Source of the DNA: Chloroflexota bacterium
Lineage (GTDB): Bacteria; Chloroflexota; UBA11872
NCBI GenBank assembly: GCA_022821645.1
Contig: JAJEDE010000027.1
Location: 124,001-188,000 of the forward strand
Length of the DNA stretch: 64,000 nucleotides
Reading direction: 5' to 3'
Below the pieces are notes generated by a model that worked only from the letters and a program-made list of their open reading frames with translations, made no database searches and was not told the DNA's origin. The stretch's first letter is position 1. Every line of letters starts with the position of its first letter. This document shows, piece by piece, positions 1 to 7,461 of this stretch. Both the position numbers and the translations under genes were made by a program.

Positions 1-1299
1 GCCCAGGCTCAATGGCCAACAAGCTGTGTGGACCTGAACGACATTGTCGAGGCTCACCTGGGCAACCGCCAAAACGTGGGCATCTATCAGCGCGTATTCG
101 GTGACGGGGCCGAGCAGGCTTGCCAGAACGATCACCGCGCCGATGTCCAGGGCACGTTCGCGTGGGCCATCCCGACGCCGGCCCCCACTCCGGCGCCAGT
201 TCCGGCCCCCGGTCCTGCGCCTGCCCCGGCGCCCGCGCCGGCTCCGATGCCGAGTTCGGCGCCCATCGGCGAGATTTCGGTGGTCGCGACCTCACCTCTC
301 GTCTTCCAGGACAGCACCATCTGGCTGGGAACCACCACCGGCGGCGTCCTCCGATCGGGAGACGCCGGAAGAAGCTTCACGCAGTCGACGATCGGGCTTC
401 CAAACCTGACGATCAATGCCATCGCACCATCGCCCAGGGTGTCGGCCGACGGCGTGGTGCTGGCCGCCACGAACCTTGGGATTGGCCGTTCGGGCGACCG
501 CGGCGCGACCTGGTCAACTGCTGCAGGCCTGCCGGCGGTTCGGTTCGGTGCTATCGCGGCATCGCCTCGATTTCAATCCGACCGTACCTTCTACGCCCTG
601 GCAGACACGGGAGCGCTATTCCAGTCAACGGATGGCGGCGCGAATTGGTCGGTCATATCCACTACCCCGGCAAATGGCCAACCCGCGGCGACCTACCTCG
701 GTCTGATCGCGGTTCAGGGACGCGGCGACAGGATCCACATCTTCTCGTACACCGTTAACAACGTGTTCGTAAGCGACAACCGTGGGCGGAACTTCCGATC
801 AATACTGGGCAGTAACGCCCTGCCACGGCATCTCAAGATCACAGCCCTCGCAGTCCATCCTGAATGGAACTACGACAACGTCGTCTGGCTGGGTACCGAG
901 ACGCTGGGCGTCTATCGTTCGGAAGACGGCGGCGATCACTTTACGAACGTGCTCCACAATCCACGGGGCCGGGACAATGAGCTAGGCCGAATCAACGTGA
1001 TCGCCCTCTCGCCCAACGTCACCCGCGATGGGACCATTGCGGTGGGCACCCAGCTTCGTGGGTTCCTCATGAGCAAGCGCAGTCAGCGGCTGGGAACCGT
1101 GGACGACATCGGAGCTCCGGGAAGTTGGAACCACCTCAGTGCAAGCCTGGCGATCCGCAACGTCCGCGGGATCGGCTTCAGCAATGGCTTTGCCGGTGAC
1201 GCGACGATTTACGCCGGAGGCGAAGTGCAGTTCGCGTTTAGCGGAAACGGGGCGACGAACTGGCTCACCTACCCCAACCCGGTCGGGCCCACCAGCTAG
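1..1299 (+). CDS. Exported Asp-box (sortilin/BNR-like) beta-propeller protein, 5' end cut by window
   Basis: The reading frame is open from the first base, so the N-terminus (probably a signal peptide) lies outside the window. The visible start of the protein reads AQAQWPTSCVDLNDIVEAHL, and a GIYQRVFGD / ACQNDHRADV stretch follows. I associate this small domain with secreted Chloroflexota proteins. Next is a Pro/Ala-rich linker (PAPTPAPVPAPGPAPAP, roughly residues 60-85) and then a propeller with repeated Asp-box motifs S-x-D-x-G-x-x-W/F: SGDAGRSF, SGDRGATW, STDGGANW, SDNRGRNF, SEDGGDHF. Such propellers occur in glycosidases and sortilin-like exported proteins, but no catalytic signature is visible, so the substrate is unknown. 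A GTG at 28 is an internal codon, not a credible start. Confidence 0.75.
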   Translation, partial: AQAQWPTSCVDLNDIVEAHLGNRQNVGIYQRVFGDGAEQACQNDHRADVQGTFAWAIPTPAPTPAPVPAPGPAPAPAPAPAPMPSSAPIGEISVVATSPLVFQDSTIWLGTTTGGVLRSGDAGRSFTQSTIGLPNLTINAIAPSPRVSADGVVLAATNLGIGRSGDRGATWSTAAGLPAVRFGAIAASPRFQSDRTFYALADTGALFQSTDGGANWSVISTTPANGQPAATYLGLIAVQGRGDRIHIFSYTVNNVFVSDNRGRNFRSILGSNALPRHLKITALAVHPEWNYDNVVWLGTETLGVYRSEDGGDHFTNVLHNPRGRDNELGRINVIALSPNVTRDGTIAVGTQLRGFLMSKRSQRLGTVDDIGAPGSWNHLSASLAIRNVRGIGFSNGFAGDATIYAGGEVQFAFSGNGATNWLTYPNPVGPTS

Positions 1300-1324
1300 C
1301 GCCTTGTAGCGCGTAGTCGGATTT

Positions 1325-1354
1325 CGGGGGGCGACGGATTCCCGTCGCCCCCCG
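1325..1354 (+). terminator. GC-rich hairpin downstream of the propeller gene
   Basis: Perfect inverted repeat with 13-bp arms (CGGGGGGCGACGG and its complement) and a 4-base ATTC loop, starting 25 bases after the stop codon. There is no U-tract after it, so it could be a Rho-assisted terminator or an mRNA-stabilising hairpin. Confidence 0.5.
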
Positions 1355-1468
1355 GGTTCCGTAGACCTCTCTCGTCATAACCCCGTAGCCGATGGCCCTC
1401 GTCGGATAGGCTCAATGCCTCAATTGGCCGAGGCCTGACGCCGCGCCCCACTCGATTCCGGAGACAAC

Positions 1469-2929
1469 GTGGATCCCAAGAACCTCCTGGTTCTCATGTC
1501 CGACGAGCACAACCCCCGCATGCTGGGTTCCGCCGGCCATCCCCTGGTGCAAACACCCAACCTGGATGCCTTGGCTGCGGCCGGAACCTCGTTCACCACC
1601 GCCTACTGCAACTCCCCCATCTGCGTCCCCTCCCGCGCCAGCTTCGCCACCGGCCGTTACGTCCATCAGATTCGCGCCTGGGATAACGCCGCGCCCTACA
1701 CCGGCAATGGCGCTTCCGGCTGGGGTCATCGGCTCACAGAGAACGGCCACGCCGTCACCACCATCGGCAAGCTCCACTACCGCAACACCGCCGACGACAT
1801 CGGCTTTCCCGATCAGCGCATCCCCATGCACGTCATGCACGGGATAGGGGACGTCTACGGCTGCATTCGCTCCAACATGCCCGTCACCCGCTACCAACTC
1901 GGCCATGTCGACCATGCCGGCGACACCGACTCCGAGTACATCCGCTACGACACCGCCATCGCCGCCGAAGCCGTCCGTTGGCTCCACGCCGAGGTGCCAA
2001 CGCACGACAAACCCTGGTGCCTGTTCGTGTCCTTCACCCTGCCTCACTTCCCCTTCGCCGCCCCGCAACGGCACCAGCGCCGCTATCGCCTGGACGACAT
2101 CGACATGCCCATCGCCTGGTCGCCCGACCAGTGGCCCATGCACCCGCCCCTGGCCGGATTCCGCAAGGCCCGCGTACAAACGGTTAAGGACATTCGCTCG
2201 GAAGAGGCCATCCGCAGGGCTCGTCTCGTCTATTACGCCATGTGTTCGTTCGTTGACGAGCTGATCGGAGATGTCCTCGGCGCGCTCGGCGACGCCGGCC
2301 TGGCCGACGACACCCGCATCGCGTACACCAGCGACCACGGCGAAACCCTTGGTGACTATGGCCTCTGGGGCAAGAGCGTCATGTACGACAGCGCCGCCGC
2401 CGTCCCCCTCATCCTGGCCGGGCCCGACGTGCCATCCGGCCGTTCAGTCGACTGCCCCGTATCGCTGGTCGACCTTGCGCCCACCATCATGGCCGGCACC
2501 GGTGTCGAACCTGCCGCTGCGGACGCGGACCTGCCAGGCACTGACCTCTGGTCAATGGCGGCGGGCGAAGAGCCCGCCGATCGCACCGTCTTCAGCGAAT
2601 ACCACGCCACCGGCTCCGCCTCCGCCACCTACCTGATGCGCGACCGCCGTTGGAAATACGTCCACTTCGTTGGCCACGACCCGCAACTCTTTGACATGCA
2701 ATCCGATCCTCACGAACTAACCAACCTGGCGGCCCTGCCGGCCCACCGTCAGCGCGTCGCCGACTTCCAGCGCCGCCTGGCCGCCGTCTGCGACCCCGAC
2801 GCCACCGACGCCGCCGCCAAAGCCGACCAGGCGCGCTGCATCCAGGCCAACGGCGGCGAAGCCGCGATCCTTGCCGCCGGCCAGAAAATCAACTTCACCC
2901 GCGCCCCCAAACAGTTCCGCCTCGACTGA
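1469..2929 (+). CDS. Sulfatase (formylglycine-dependent, choline-sulfatase-like)
   Basis: This 486-aa cytoplasmic-type arylsulfatase-superfamily enzyme hydrolyses a sulfate ester; the substrate cannot be read from sequence. The signature C-x-P-S-R is seen as C52-V-P-S-R56, followed by ASFATGR; the cysteine would be converted to formylglycine. Metal ligands are visible in LLVLMSDEH near the N-terminus and in TSDHGETLGDYGLWGK near residue 288. The latter resembles choline-sulfatase BetC-type enzymes. No signal peptide is visible. The start is a GTG. A glycine-betaine importer at the far end of the window makes an osmolyte link conceivable, but that is inference. The gene stands alone, followed after about 80 bases by a small membrane protein. 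Confidence 0.88.
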   Translation: MDPKNLLVLMSDEHNPRMLGSAGHPLVQTPNLDALAAAGTSFTTAYCNSPICVPSRASFATGRYVHQIRAWDNAAPYTGNGASGWGHRLTENGHAVTTIGKLHYRNTADDIGFPDQRIPMHVMHGIGDVYGCIRSNMPVTRYQLGHVDHAGDTDSEYIRYDTAIAAEAVRWLHAEVPTHDKPWCLFVSFTLPHFPFAAPQRHQRRYRLDDIDMPIAWSPDQWPMHPPLAGFRKARVQTVKDIRSEEAIRRARLVYYAMCSFVDELIGDVLGALGDAGLADDTRIAYTSDHGETLGDYGLWGKSVMYDSAAAVPLILAGPDVPSGRSVDCPVSLVDLAPTIMAGTGVEPAAADADLPGTDLWSMAAGEEPADRTVFSEYHATGSASATYLMRDRRWKYVHFVGHDPQLFDMQSDPHELTNLAALPAHRQRVADFQRRLAAVCDPDATDAAAKADQARCIQANGGEAAILAAGQKINFTRAPKQFRLD

Positions 2930-3010
2930 GCTCTCAGGGGTGCGGTGCTACGCTCCCGACTGAGTGGAAATCAGTGAGTTCGTCACCGGCACTTGATTCG
3001 GAGAGGCCAG

Positions 3011-3454
3011 ATGGATCAGGTTCGGCGCGTTGTCGCCATCGCCCTCATCGTCCTGGCCGTGGCCGTTGGGCTCAACCTCATGCTCACGCCCGTCTACCAC
3101 GATGGCGGCGAGACCTACCCCATCTGGCAGGTGATGAATTGGTTCATGGCCGTGGCGGTGGTCATTGCGCTCCTTATCAGCTTCCACCGCGTCCGCAGCC
3201 TCAACGGCGGCCCCAACGACCCCGTCACCCGCGAATACCTGGGCGCCACGGCCCTTTTCCTCGGAGCCACGGGCCTGATCATCATCTTCTTCTGGAACTG
3301 GCTCTGGACGCTGCTCCCCGAGAGTGAAACCGGCATGGCCGCGCAGTCCCACCTCAACCACTTTCCCTGGATGGACGTACTCTTCACCTGGGTTGCCGGC
3401 AGCGCCGGCCTCTGCCTCTGGCGCGCCGTCGGCGAAAAGACGAGCCGCGGTTAA
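3011..3454 (+). CDS. Small integral membrane protein, four predicted TM segments
   Basis: Protein of 147 aa with hydrophobic segments at about residues 5-25 (VVAIALIVLAVAVGLNLML), 42-60 (VMNWFMAVAVVIALLISF), 78-100 (LGATALFLGATGLIIIFFW) and 120-137 (MDVLFTWVAGSAGLCLW). I chose the ATG at 3011 because GGAGAGG lies 4 bases upstream; a TTG at 2993 is in frame but poorly placed. I recognise no family. It is followed by a membrane PH-domain protein, so both may act at the cell envelope. Confidence 0.7.
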   Translation: MDQVRRVVAIALIVLAVAVGLNLMLTPVYHDGGETYPIWQVMNWFMAVAVVIALLISFHRVRSLNGGPNDPVTREYLGATALFLGATGLIIIFFWNWLWTLLPESETGMAAQSHLNHFPWMDVLFTWVAGSAGLCLWRAVGEKTSRG

Positions 3455-3511
3455 CGTCGGCCAGACTCGAAACCCACAGCCCGCGGCAACGGGCGTACGG
3501 AGGAATCACGC

Positions 3512-4069
3512 GTGCAATCAGACCAGCTTGGCGTAACCGGAAAGACCCTGCAGGACGCCGAATTCGACCGCCGCTACATCGCCTACTGGCGCGTCCTCAT
3601 CTCGCTCTACATGACCATTACCGTCGTCGGCATTCCCTTCATCCCCATCTGGCTCATCTACAGCCTCTGGCTCGGGCCAAAGGACTTCCAGGCCCTTTCC
3701 GCCCGCCTGACCACCCAGGCGCTGGAACTCCGCAAGGGCGTCTTCAACCGCAGCGAGTCCACCGTCCCACTCAACCGCATCACCGACCTCAGGCTCTACC
3801 AGGGGCCGCTCATGCGTCGCTTCGGCCTCCATGGACTGAAGGTCGAGACCGCCGGTCAGTCCGGTCAGAACGCCAGCAGCGAAGGCAACCTGCTCGGCGT
3901 CGTCGATGCCGCCGGCTTCCGCAACGCCATCCTCCGCCAGCGCCAGGTCATCCTTGGCGCGGAACCATCCGAGGACGCCCCCAGGGCAACCGCGCCGTCG
4001 GGCGACGCGACCACCCAACTGCTCACCGAAATCCGCGACATCCTCGCCCGCATCGAAGCCAAAGACTGA
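3512..4069 (+). CDS. Membrane-anchored bacterial PH-domain (bPH2/YdbS-type) protein
   Basis: This 185-aa protein has a hydrophobic hairpin at about residues 28-52 (LISLYMTITVVGIPFIPIWL). A bPH2-like segment follows: LTTQALELRKGVFNRSESTVPLNRITDLRLYQGPLMRRFG and GLKVETAG. The pattern 'strand, fixed R-x-G, VPL-x-R-I-T-D-L, R-x-F-G' is typical of YdbS/YdbT membrane proteins, whose function is poorly known. The C-terminus (TTQLLTEIRDILARIEAKD) is probably a coiled coil for oligomerisation. The start is a GTG at 3512 preceded by ACGGAGGAA with good spacing. Confidence 0.78.
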   Translation: MQSDQLGVTGKTLQDAEFDRRYIAYWRVLISLYMTITVVGIPFIPIWLIYSLWLGPKDFQALSARLTTQALELRKGVFNRSESTVPLNRITDLRLYQGPLMRRFGLHGLKVETAGQSGQNASSEGNLLGVVDAAGFRNAILRQRQVILGAEPSEDAPRATAPSGDATTQLLTEIRDILARIEAKD

Positions 4070-4088
4070 CGCCGCTCGACCAAGACTT

Positions 4089-4106
4089 TAGACGTTAGTC
4101 CGTCTA
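4089..4106. promoter_or_regulatory. Candidate operator of the toxin-antitoxin pair (TAGACG-N6-CGTCTA)
   Basis: Perfect inverted repeat with 6-bp arms, about 40 bases upstream of the antitoxin start and just after the preceding gene. Autorepression through such palindromes by ribbon-helix-helix antitoxins is usual for VapBC loci. Assignment to this protein is inferred from position. Confidence 0.45.
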
Positions 4107-4147
4107 TGTAGGACAATCTGTATTACAGGAGGACTCTGGGGTTTGGG

Positions 4148-4408
4148 ATGGGCGTCAGAACCGTGCGGCTGGACGACGAGGCCGAGCGGGCGCTCGCTGC
4201 CGTCCGCAAGCGAACCGGCCTCACGATCTCGGAGGTGCTGAAGCGCGGTCTGCGTGCCTATGACGAAGCGTCCCGAGAGGAAGCGACGGCACGTCCCTAC
4301 GATGTGTATCGGCGACTCGATCTAGGATCCGGCGGCTATGCCGTGGCCCCGGCCGGGGACGCGAAGGCTGCAATTGCCGAGGTTATCGCCGCGAAGCACC
4401 GACGGTGA
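4148..4408 (+). CDS. Ribbon-helix-helix antitoxin (VapB-like)
   Basis: Protein of 86 aa. Residues 1-40 (MGVRTVRLDDEAERALAAVR, then TGLTISEVLKRGLRAYDE) form a CopG/Arc-type ribbon-helix-helix: a beta strand followed by two helices. The C-terminal half would wrap the toxin. The gene overlaps the downstream PIN toxin by 4 bases (GTGA), which couples translation of the two. An AGGAGG at 4127-4132 lies an unusually long 15 bases from the ATG, so initiation may be inefficient. It probably represses its own promoter through the palindrome at 4089-4106. Confidence 0.85.
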   Translation: MGVRTVRLDDEAERALAAVRKRTGLTISEVLKRGLRAYDEASREEATARPYDVYRRLDLGSGGYAVAPAGDAKAAIAEVIAAKHRR

Positions 4409-4827
4409 TCCTGGTCGACACCGGCCCGATAGTCGCACTGTTCGATCCCGCCGACGCCGACCACCAGCGCTGCGTGGATGTCCTGCGGACGCTCGAGCAG
4501 CCGATGGCAACGACCGTGCCGGTCCTCACCGAGGCATTTCACCTTTTGCAGCCGGACAGCATCGGTGCGCAACGCCTCATGGATTTTCTGGCCGACGATG
4601 GCCTGCGAGTTCTCTTCCTGGATGCCGAGGGTTTGGCGCGCGCATTCCAGCTAATGGCGCGGTACGCGGATGCGCCGATGGACTTGGCTGACGCCTCGCT
4701 GGTTGTACTGGCGGAGCGTTTGGATCTGCGCAGGGTCTTCACCATTGACCGCCGGCACTTTCACACCTATCGCATCCAGCGCGGCCACCGGCATCAGGCG
4801 TTTGAATTGATCGGCCAACTGCGGTAA
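4405..4827 (+). CDS. PIN-domain toxin ribonuclease (VapC-like)
   Basis: Protein of 140 aa starting at GTG inside the antitoxin stop. The acidic PIN residues are visible: D5 (ILVDTGPIVALFD), E43 (VLTEAFHLL), D93 and D96 (PMDLADASLVV) and D114 (FTIDRRHF). The family cleaves RNA (tRNA, rRNA or mRNA) in a Mg2+-dependent way and is inhibited by the cognate antitoxin. Length and motif order fit VapC. It ends 227 bases before the convergent phage-like scaffold gene, with a strong hairpin between them. Confidence 0.9.
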   Translation: MILVDTGPIVALFDPADADHQRCVDVLRTLEQPMATTVPVLTEAFHLLQPDSIGAQRLMDFLADDGLRVLFLDAEGLARAFQLMARYADAPMDLADASLVVLAERLDLRRVFTIDRRHFHTYRIQRGHRHQAFELIGQLR

Positions 4828-4986
4828 TTCGGCAAGCTCACGTGCCGCAGCTCAGCGCCGCCGACGCTCCTGTGGCGCACTGCCGACCTGCGCCGGCTCG
4901 CTCTGGCTTCTCGCCGCCCGCCGCAGTCCCTCAATCTCGATCTTCGACATCTCCGGCCGCGCCTCCAACTGCCGCCGCGCCCAAAT

Positions 4987-5028
4987 ACGGACACCGGCCC
5001 GGTGCCGAAGCGCTGGGCCGGTGTCCGT
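4987..5028 (-). terminator. Strong hairpin between convergent vapC-like and scaffold genes
   Basis: Perfect 14-bp inverted repeat (ACGGACACCGGCCC and its complement) separated by 14 bases. It lies 26 bases beyond the stop of the minus-strand scaffold gene. In minus orientation a weak T-rich tail (TATTTGG) follows, so termination of the scaffold operon is the most likely role. It may work in both directions. Confidence 0.6.
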
Positions 5029-5054
5029 GGTCAAAGCGGGCAACCGGGAATCCG

Positions 5055-5789
5055 CTACGTCAACCCACGTCGTCGCCGGGCGGTTTCGTAGGTTTCCAGG
5101 TCCACCTCGCCGCGGGCGAACCCGGCCTCGATCTGCTGAAACGCGTCCGCCGGCGCGCCCCGGCTCGGAAACAGGTCGGGTGCGGGTTCCAGGCTGCGCT
5201 GTTCAGCCAGGCGTTCCCGCGCCTCGGCCTCGCGTTCCAGGTCCGGTGCCGGCGAGGCAGCCTCCGTCTCCCCGGCGTCCTCTGGCTCGTCCTCCTGCTC
5301 CCTGGCCGCCGCCGGGACCGCGTGGGATCCGGCATCCACGGCTTCTGGCTGCGAGTCCTCGGTCTCTTCGTCTGATTCCGCGGCCGCGTCGGACGTTTCC
5401 TTCGCTGCGACGGACTCCACCTGGTTCTCCTCGGCGGCGTTCGATTCCGGCGCGTCTGATGCCTGGCCTGCCGTTAGCCCCGACTTCAGCCAGTCGCCCA
5501 CTTCGCGCGGGTCCGCTTGCGCTATCCAGGCCAGCAGCTCCGGGTCGATAGCCTGGCCGGCCTCCGACTCCCAGCGCCGCCGGGCGCGGTTCAGCTCGCG
5601 GTCCTTGCGCGACTGCCAGCGGCGCTCCACGCGCTCGATTCGCCGAGCCACTTCCGCCTCCAGCGCCGCTTCAAAGGCTTCCGCCGAGGCCGGTGCGTCC
5701 GGCGTCTCGTCACCTTGTTCCGGGTTCGGACGTTCGGTCCCGTTCGGAGACGGCGCCGTCGTTGCCTGTTCCGTCAGATCGCCACTCAT
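5055..5789 (-). CDS. Phage scaffold-like acidic coiled-coil protein
   Basis: Protein of 244 aa. The ATG at 5789 is set by AAAGGAG 6 bases upstream and by a 4-base ATGA overlap with the preceding gene; an upstream extension of the frame is not needed. A helical, charged region (residues about 30-80: EAFEAALEAEVARRIERVER and RRWQSRKDRELNRARRRWE) is followed by a long Glu/Asp/Ala/Ser-rich low-complexity part. The C-terminus (QQIEAGFARGEVDLETYETA, ending RRRRGLT) looks like a short DNA- or capsid-binding tail. Composition and context (terminase and portal genes nearby) fit a phage scaffold or head-assembly protein, but no capsid gene follows. Homology is unverified. Confidence 0.55.
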   Translation of the reverse strand: MSGDLTEQATTAPSPNGTERPNPEQGDETPDAPASAEAFEAALEAEVARRIERVERRWQSRKDRELNRARRRWESEAGQAIDPELLAWIAQADPREVGDWLKSGLTAGQASDAPESNAAEENQVESVAAKETSDAAAESDEETEDSQPEAVDAGSHAVPAAAREQEDEPEDAGETEAASPAPDLEREAEARERLAEQRSLEPAPDLFPSRGAPADAFQQIEAGFARGEVDLETYETARRRRGLT

Positions 5790-6589
5790 ACGTACTCCTT
5801 TGCAGACGCGCCCGGGGACTCTGCCCGGGCGCTGGTTAGGGCGGCGCTCAAGTCCGCCTCGGGTGTGGAATCGGGTCCGGCGTGAAGCCGGGTGCCCAGC
5901 CGGGCCGCCAGGTCCAGCATTTCGGTCGCCCGTACGGCGTGAATCTCGTTGGCTTCTTCCGCCCAGCGCGTCAGTCGACGCGCCAGACCCGGGCGACACG
6001 CGCGCAACAGCGACGTCAGGTCAAACCGAAGACGGCGCAGCCGAGCCGCATGGGCTTCCGCGCCGGTCCGCTCGTAGCCTTCGCTCACCATCAGCGTCAG
6101 CAGTTCGTCGGCCGAGGCGACCCGGCATACGTCCCAATGCACCAGGCGTTCTGGCGCAGGCTCCTCACAGGCGACTCGCAGACAGCCTGCGGTCCACTGG
6201 CTGCCTGGCGCTCCGCACCGCGGGCAATGCCAGTGCGCTCGCAGCAGCAGTCCGCGCCGCACGGCTTCCTCGTCCAGACGCTGGCTCACGTAGCGTCGGA
6301 AGGCTGGCGAGACGTCGGGCCCTCGGGACATGTCAGCCGCGGCCTTGACCCGGGCGCGTTCAAATCGGTCGGCATCCGTCTCGCGCAGAGCCTGGGCCAC
6401 TGCGTCTCGCGCCGCCTCGAGGTCGGCTCTCGCGAACCCGTGCGTCGCCGCGTCGTCATGGCCCGGTGTCCGGGCCAGAAGCATCAGGCGCCCGTCATGG
6501 CGATCAATTGTCAGCACGTCAACCTTTCTGTGTGACGGGGGCGTCGACGCCGGGGATTCCGCCCAGGCCAGCGATGTCTGATTCATCAT
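5786..6589 (-). CDS. Uncharacterised zinc-ribbon protein of the phage-like block
   Basis: Protein of 267 aa that I cannot assign to a family. A CPRCG motif (residues about 121-125) and two further cysteines (GCLRVACEE) suggest a zinc ribbon. Flanking regions are helical and rich in Arg and Glu. Two consecutive ATG codons (6589, 6586) are possible starts; GGGGA just upstream favours the second. The gene overlaps the scaffold-like gene by ATGA, so the two are one transcript. Expression is expected from the TTGACA-N17-TACTCT promoter at 6621-6649, under the XRE operator at 6612-6626. An 11-bp inverted repeat brackets the start codon. Confidence 0.6.
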   Translation of the reverse strand: MMNQTSLAWAESPASTPPSHRKVDVLTIDRHDGRLMLLARTPGHDDAATHGFARADLEAARDAVAQALRETDADRFERARVKAAADMSRGPDVSPAFRRYVSQRLDEEAVRRGLLLRAHWHCPRCGAPGSQWTAGCLRVACEEPAPERLVHWDVCRVASADELLTLMVSEGYERTGAEAHAARLRRLRFDLTSLLRACRPGLARRLTRWAEEANEIHAVRATEMLDLAARLGTRLHAGPDSTPEADLSAALTSARAESPGASAKEYV

Positions 6590-6600
6590 TCCCCGGCGTC
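6546..6600 (-). repeat. Inverted repeat bracketing the start of the zinc-ribbon gene
   Basis: GACGCCGGGGA (6546-6556) pairs with TCCCCGGCGTC (6590-6600). The 33-base loop contains the double ATG of the zinc-ribbon gene, and one arm covers its ribosome-binding GGGGA. In mRNA this could mask initiation; I infer this from position only. Confidence 0.4.
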
Positions 6601-6611
6601 AACGCCCTCTG

Positions 6612-6649
6612 TACTCATGCAGAGTATGGACTCGCTGGCAGGTTGTCAA
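6612..6649 (-). promoter_or_regulatory. Operator site 1 and promoter of the scaffold block
   Basis: The palindrome TACTC-ATGCA-GAGTA occupies 6612-6626. On the minus strand a promoter reads TTGACA (6649-6644), a 17-base spacer and TACTCT (6626-6621), so the operator covers the -10 box. The site lies 48 bases upstream of the divergent XRE gene. That gene may use TACAAT at 6659-6664, which would give a nearly leaderless mRNA. Two more copies of the same operator occur at 9628 and 18589. Confidence 0.65.
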
Positions 6650-6673
6650 CCCCATGGGTACAATGAGGGCAAC

Positions 6674-7201
6674 ATGAGCGAACCGCGGCAGGGGATACGC
6701 TTCGCGGCCGTGCTGAACAGCACCCGCCGCGAGGCTGGCTTGTCATATCGGCAGTTGGCCCAGGCCAGCGGCATTTCGCACTCATTCCTCAGCCATGTGG
6801 AAAAGGGCGAACGCCGCGCCCCGCCCGCCAGGGCCATCCTTGCGCTGGCCGACGCGCTTAAAGCCGACCGCGTGACCTTTGCATTGGCCGCCATCGCCGA
6901 TCGCGCCGGCAGCGATGTCGCCACCACCATGGTCGCGGCCCTTCGGCGCGGCCCCGTCGGTCGCGATATCGACCCGACCGCCGGCGTCCTGATCGAATCC
7001 GGCCCCGCCGGTGCCGAATCCGAGCTTGCCGACCTCGCAGACCACGACGACGCGGTCGACGAACTCGCCAGCCGCCTGGCCTTCGTCGACCTGCAATTGG
7101 ACGTCGGCTACATGCGCCTGGGCATCAGCGCCGTGGGCGGAAGCGAGCCCATCGTCCTCTTTGTCAGCGCCCGCGCCGACGCGGAGTCGCTGAGCGACTA
7201 G
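6674..7201 (+). CDS. XRE-family transcriptional repressor of the phage-like element
   Basis: Protein of 175 aa. Residues about 8-62 form a Cro/C1 helix-turn-helix (FAAVLNSTRREAGLSYRQLA, SGISHSFLSHVEKGERRAPP). The remaining 110 residues are of unknown fold and acidic in part (ELADLADHDDAVDEL). The start at 6674 removes a 19-residue extension that would run through the promoter. The gene is divergent from the scaffold block, with operator site 1 between them. It is the obvious candidate reader of the three TACTC-N5-GAGTA sites. A perfect terminator follows. Confidence 0.85.
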   Translation: MSEPRQGIRFAAVLNSTRREAGLSYRQLAQASGISHSFLSHVEKGERRAPPARAILALADALKADRVTFALAAIADRAGSDVATTMVAALRRGPVGRDIDPTAGVLIESGPAGAESELADLADHDDAVDELASRLAFVDLQLDVGYMRLGISAVGGSEPIVLFVSARADAESLSD

Positions 7202-7268
7202 TCCGCGGCTCCGCCGCGGCGCCGCAAGACCTCCAACGCCCGGCGCAAGCCGTGGGGGTGAAGGGGGG

Positions 7269-7324
7269 AACTGTCCCTGGCCAGCCCGACCCCTAAGGGG
7301 TCGGGCTGGCCAGGGACAGTTTTT
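7269..7324 (+). terminator. Intrinsic terminator of the XRE gene
   Basis: Perfect 25-bp inverted repeat (AACTGTCCCTGGCCAGCCCG and five more bases, with complement) around a TAA loop, followed by TTTTT. It is exceptionally long for a terminator. It separates the plus-strand regulator from the convergent terminase gene. Confidence 0.8.
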
Positions 7325-7461
7325 GGCCGATTTCCTGGGCGAGTCGGACGCGAGGTCGCCGGGTGGGTCGGCGACGGGAGGGCGGGTGCGACTGCCGAGG
7401 GCGTTGGGCTGGAAAGCCGCGGGCTGGTGGCGGGAAGGGCACGGCAGATACGGCATGAGGG

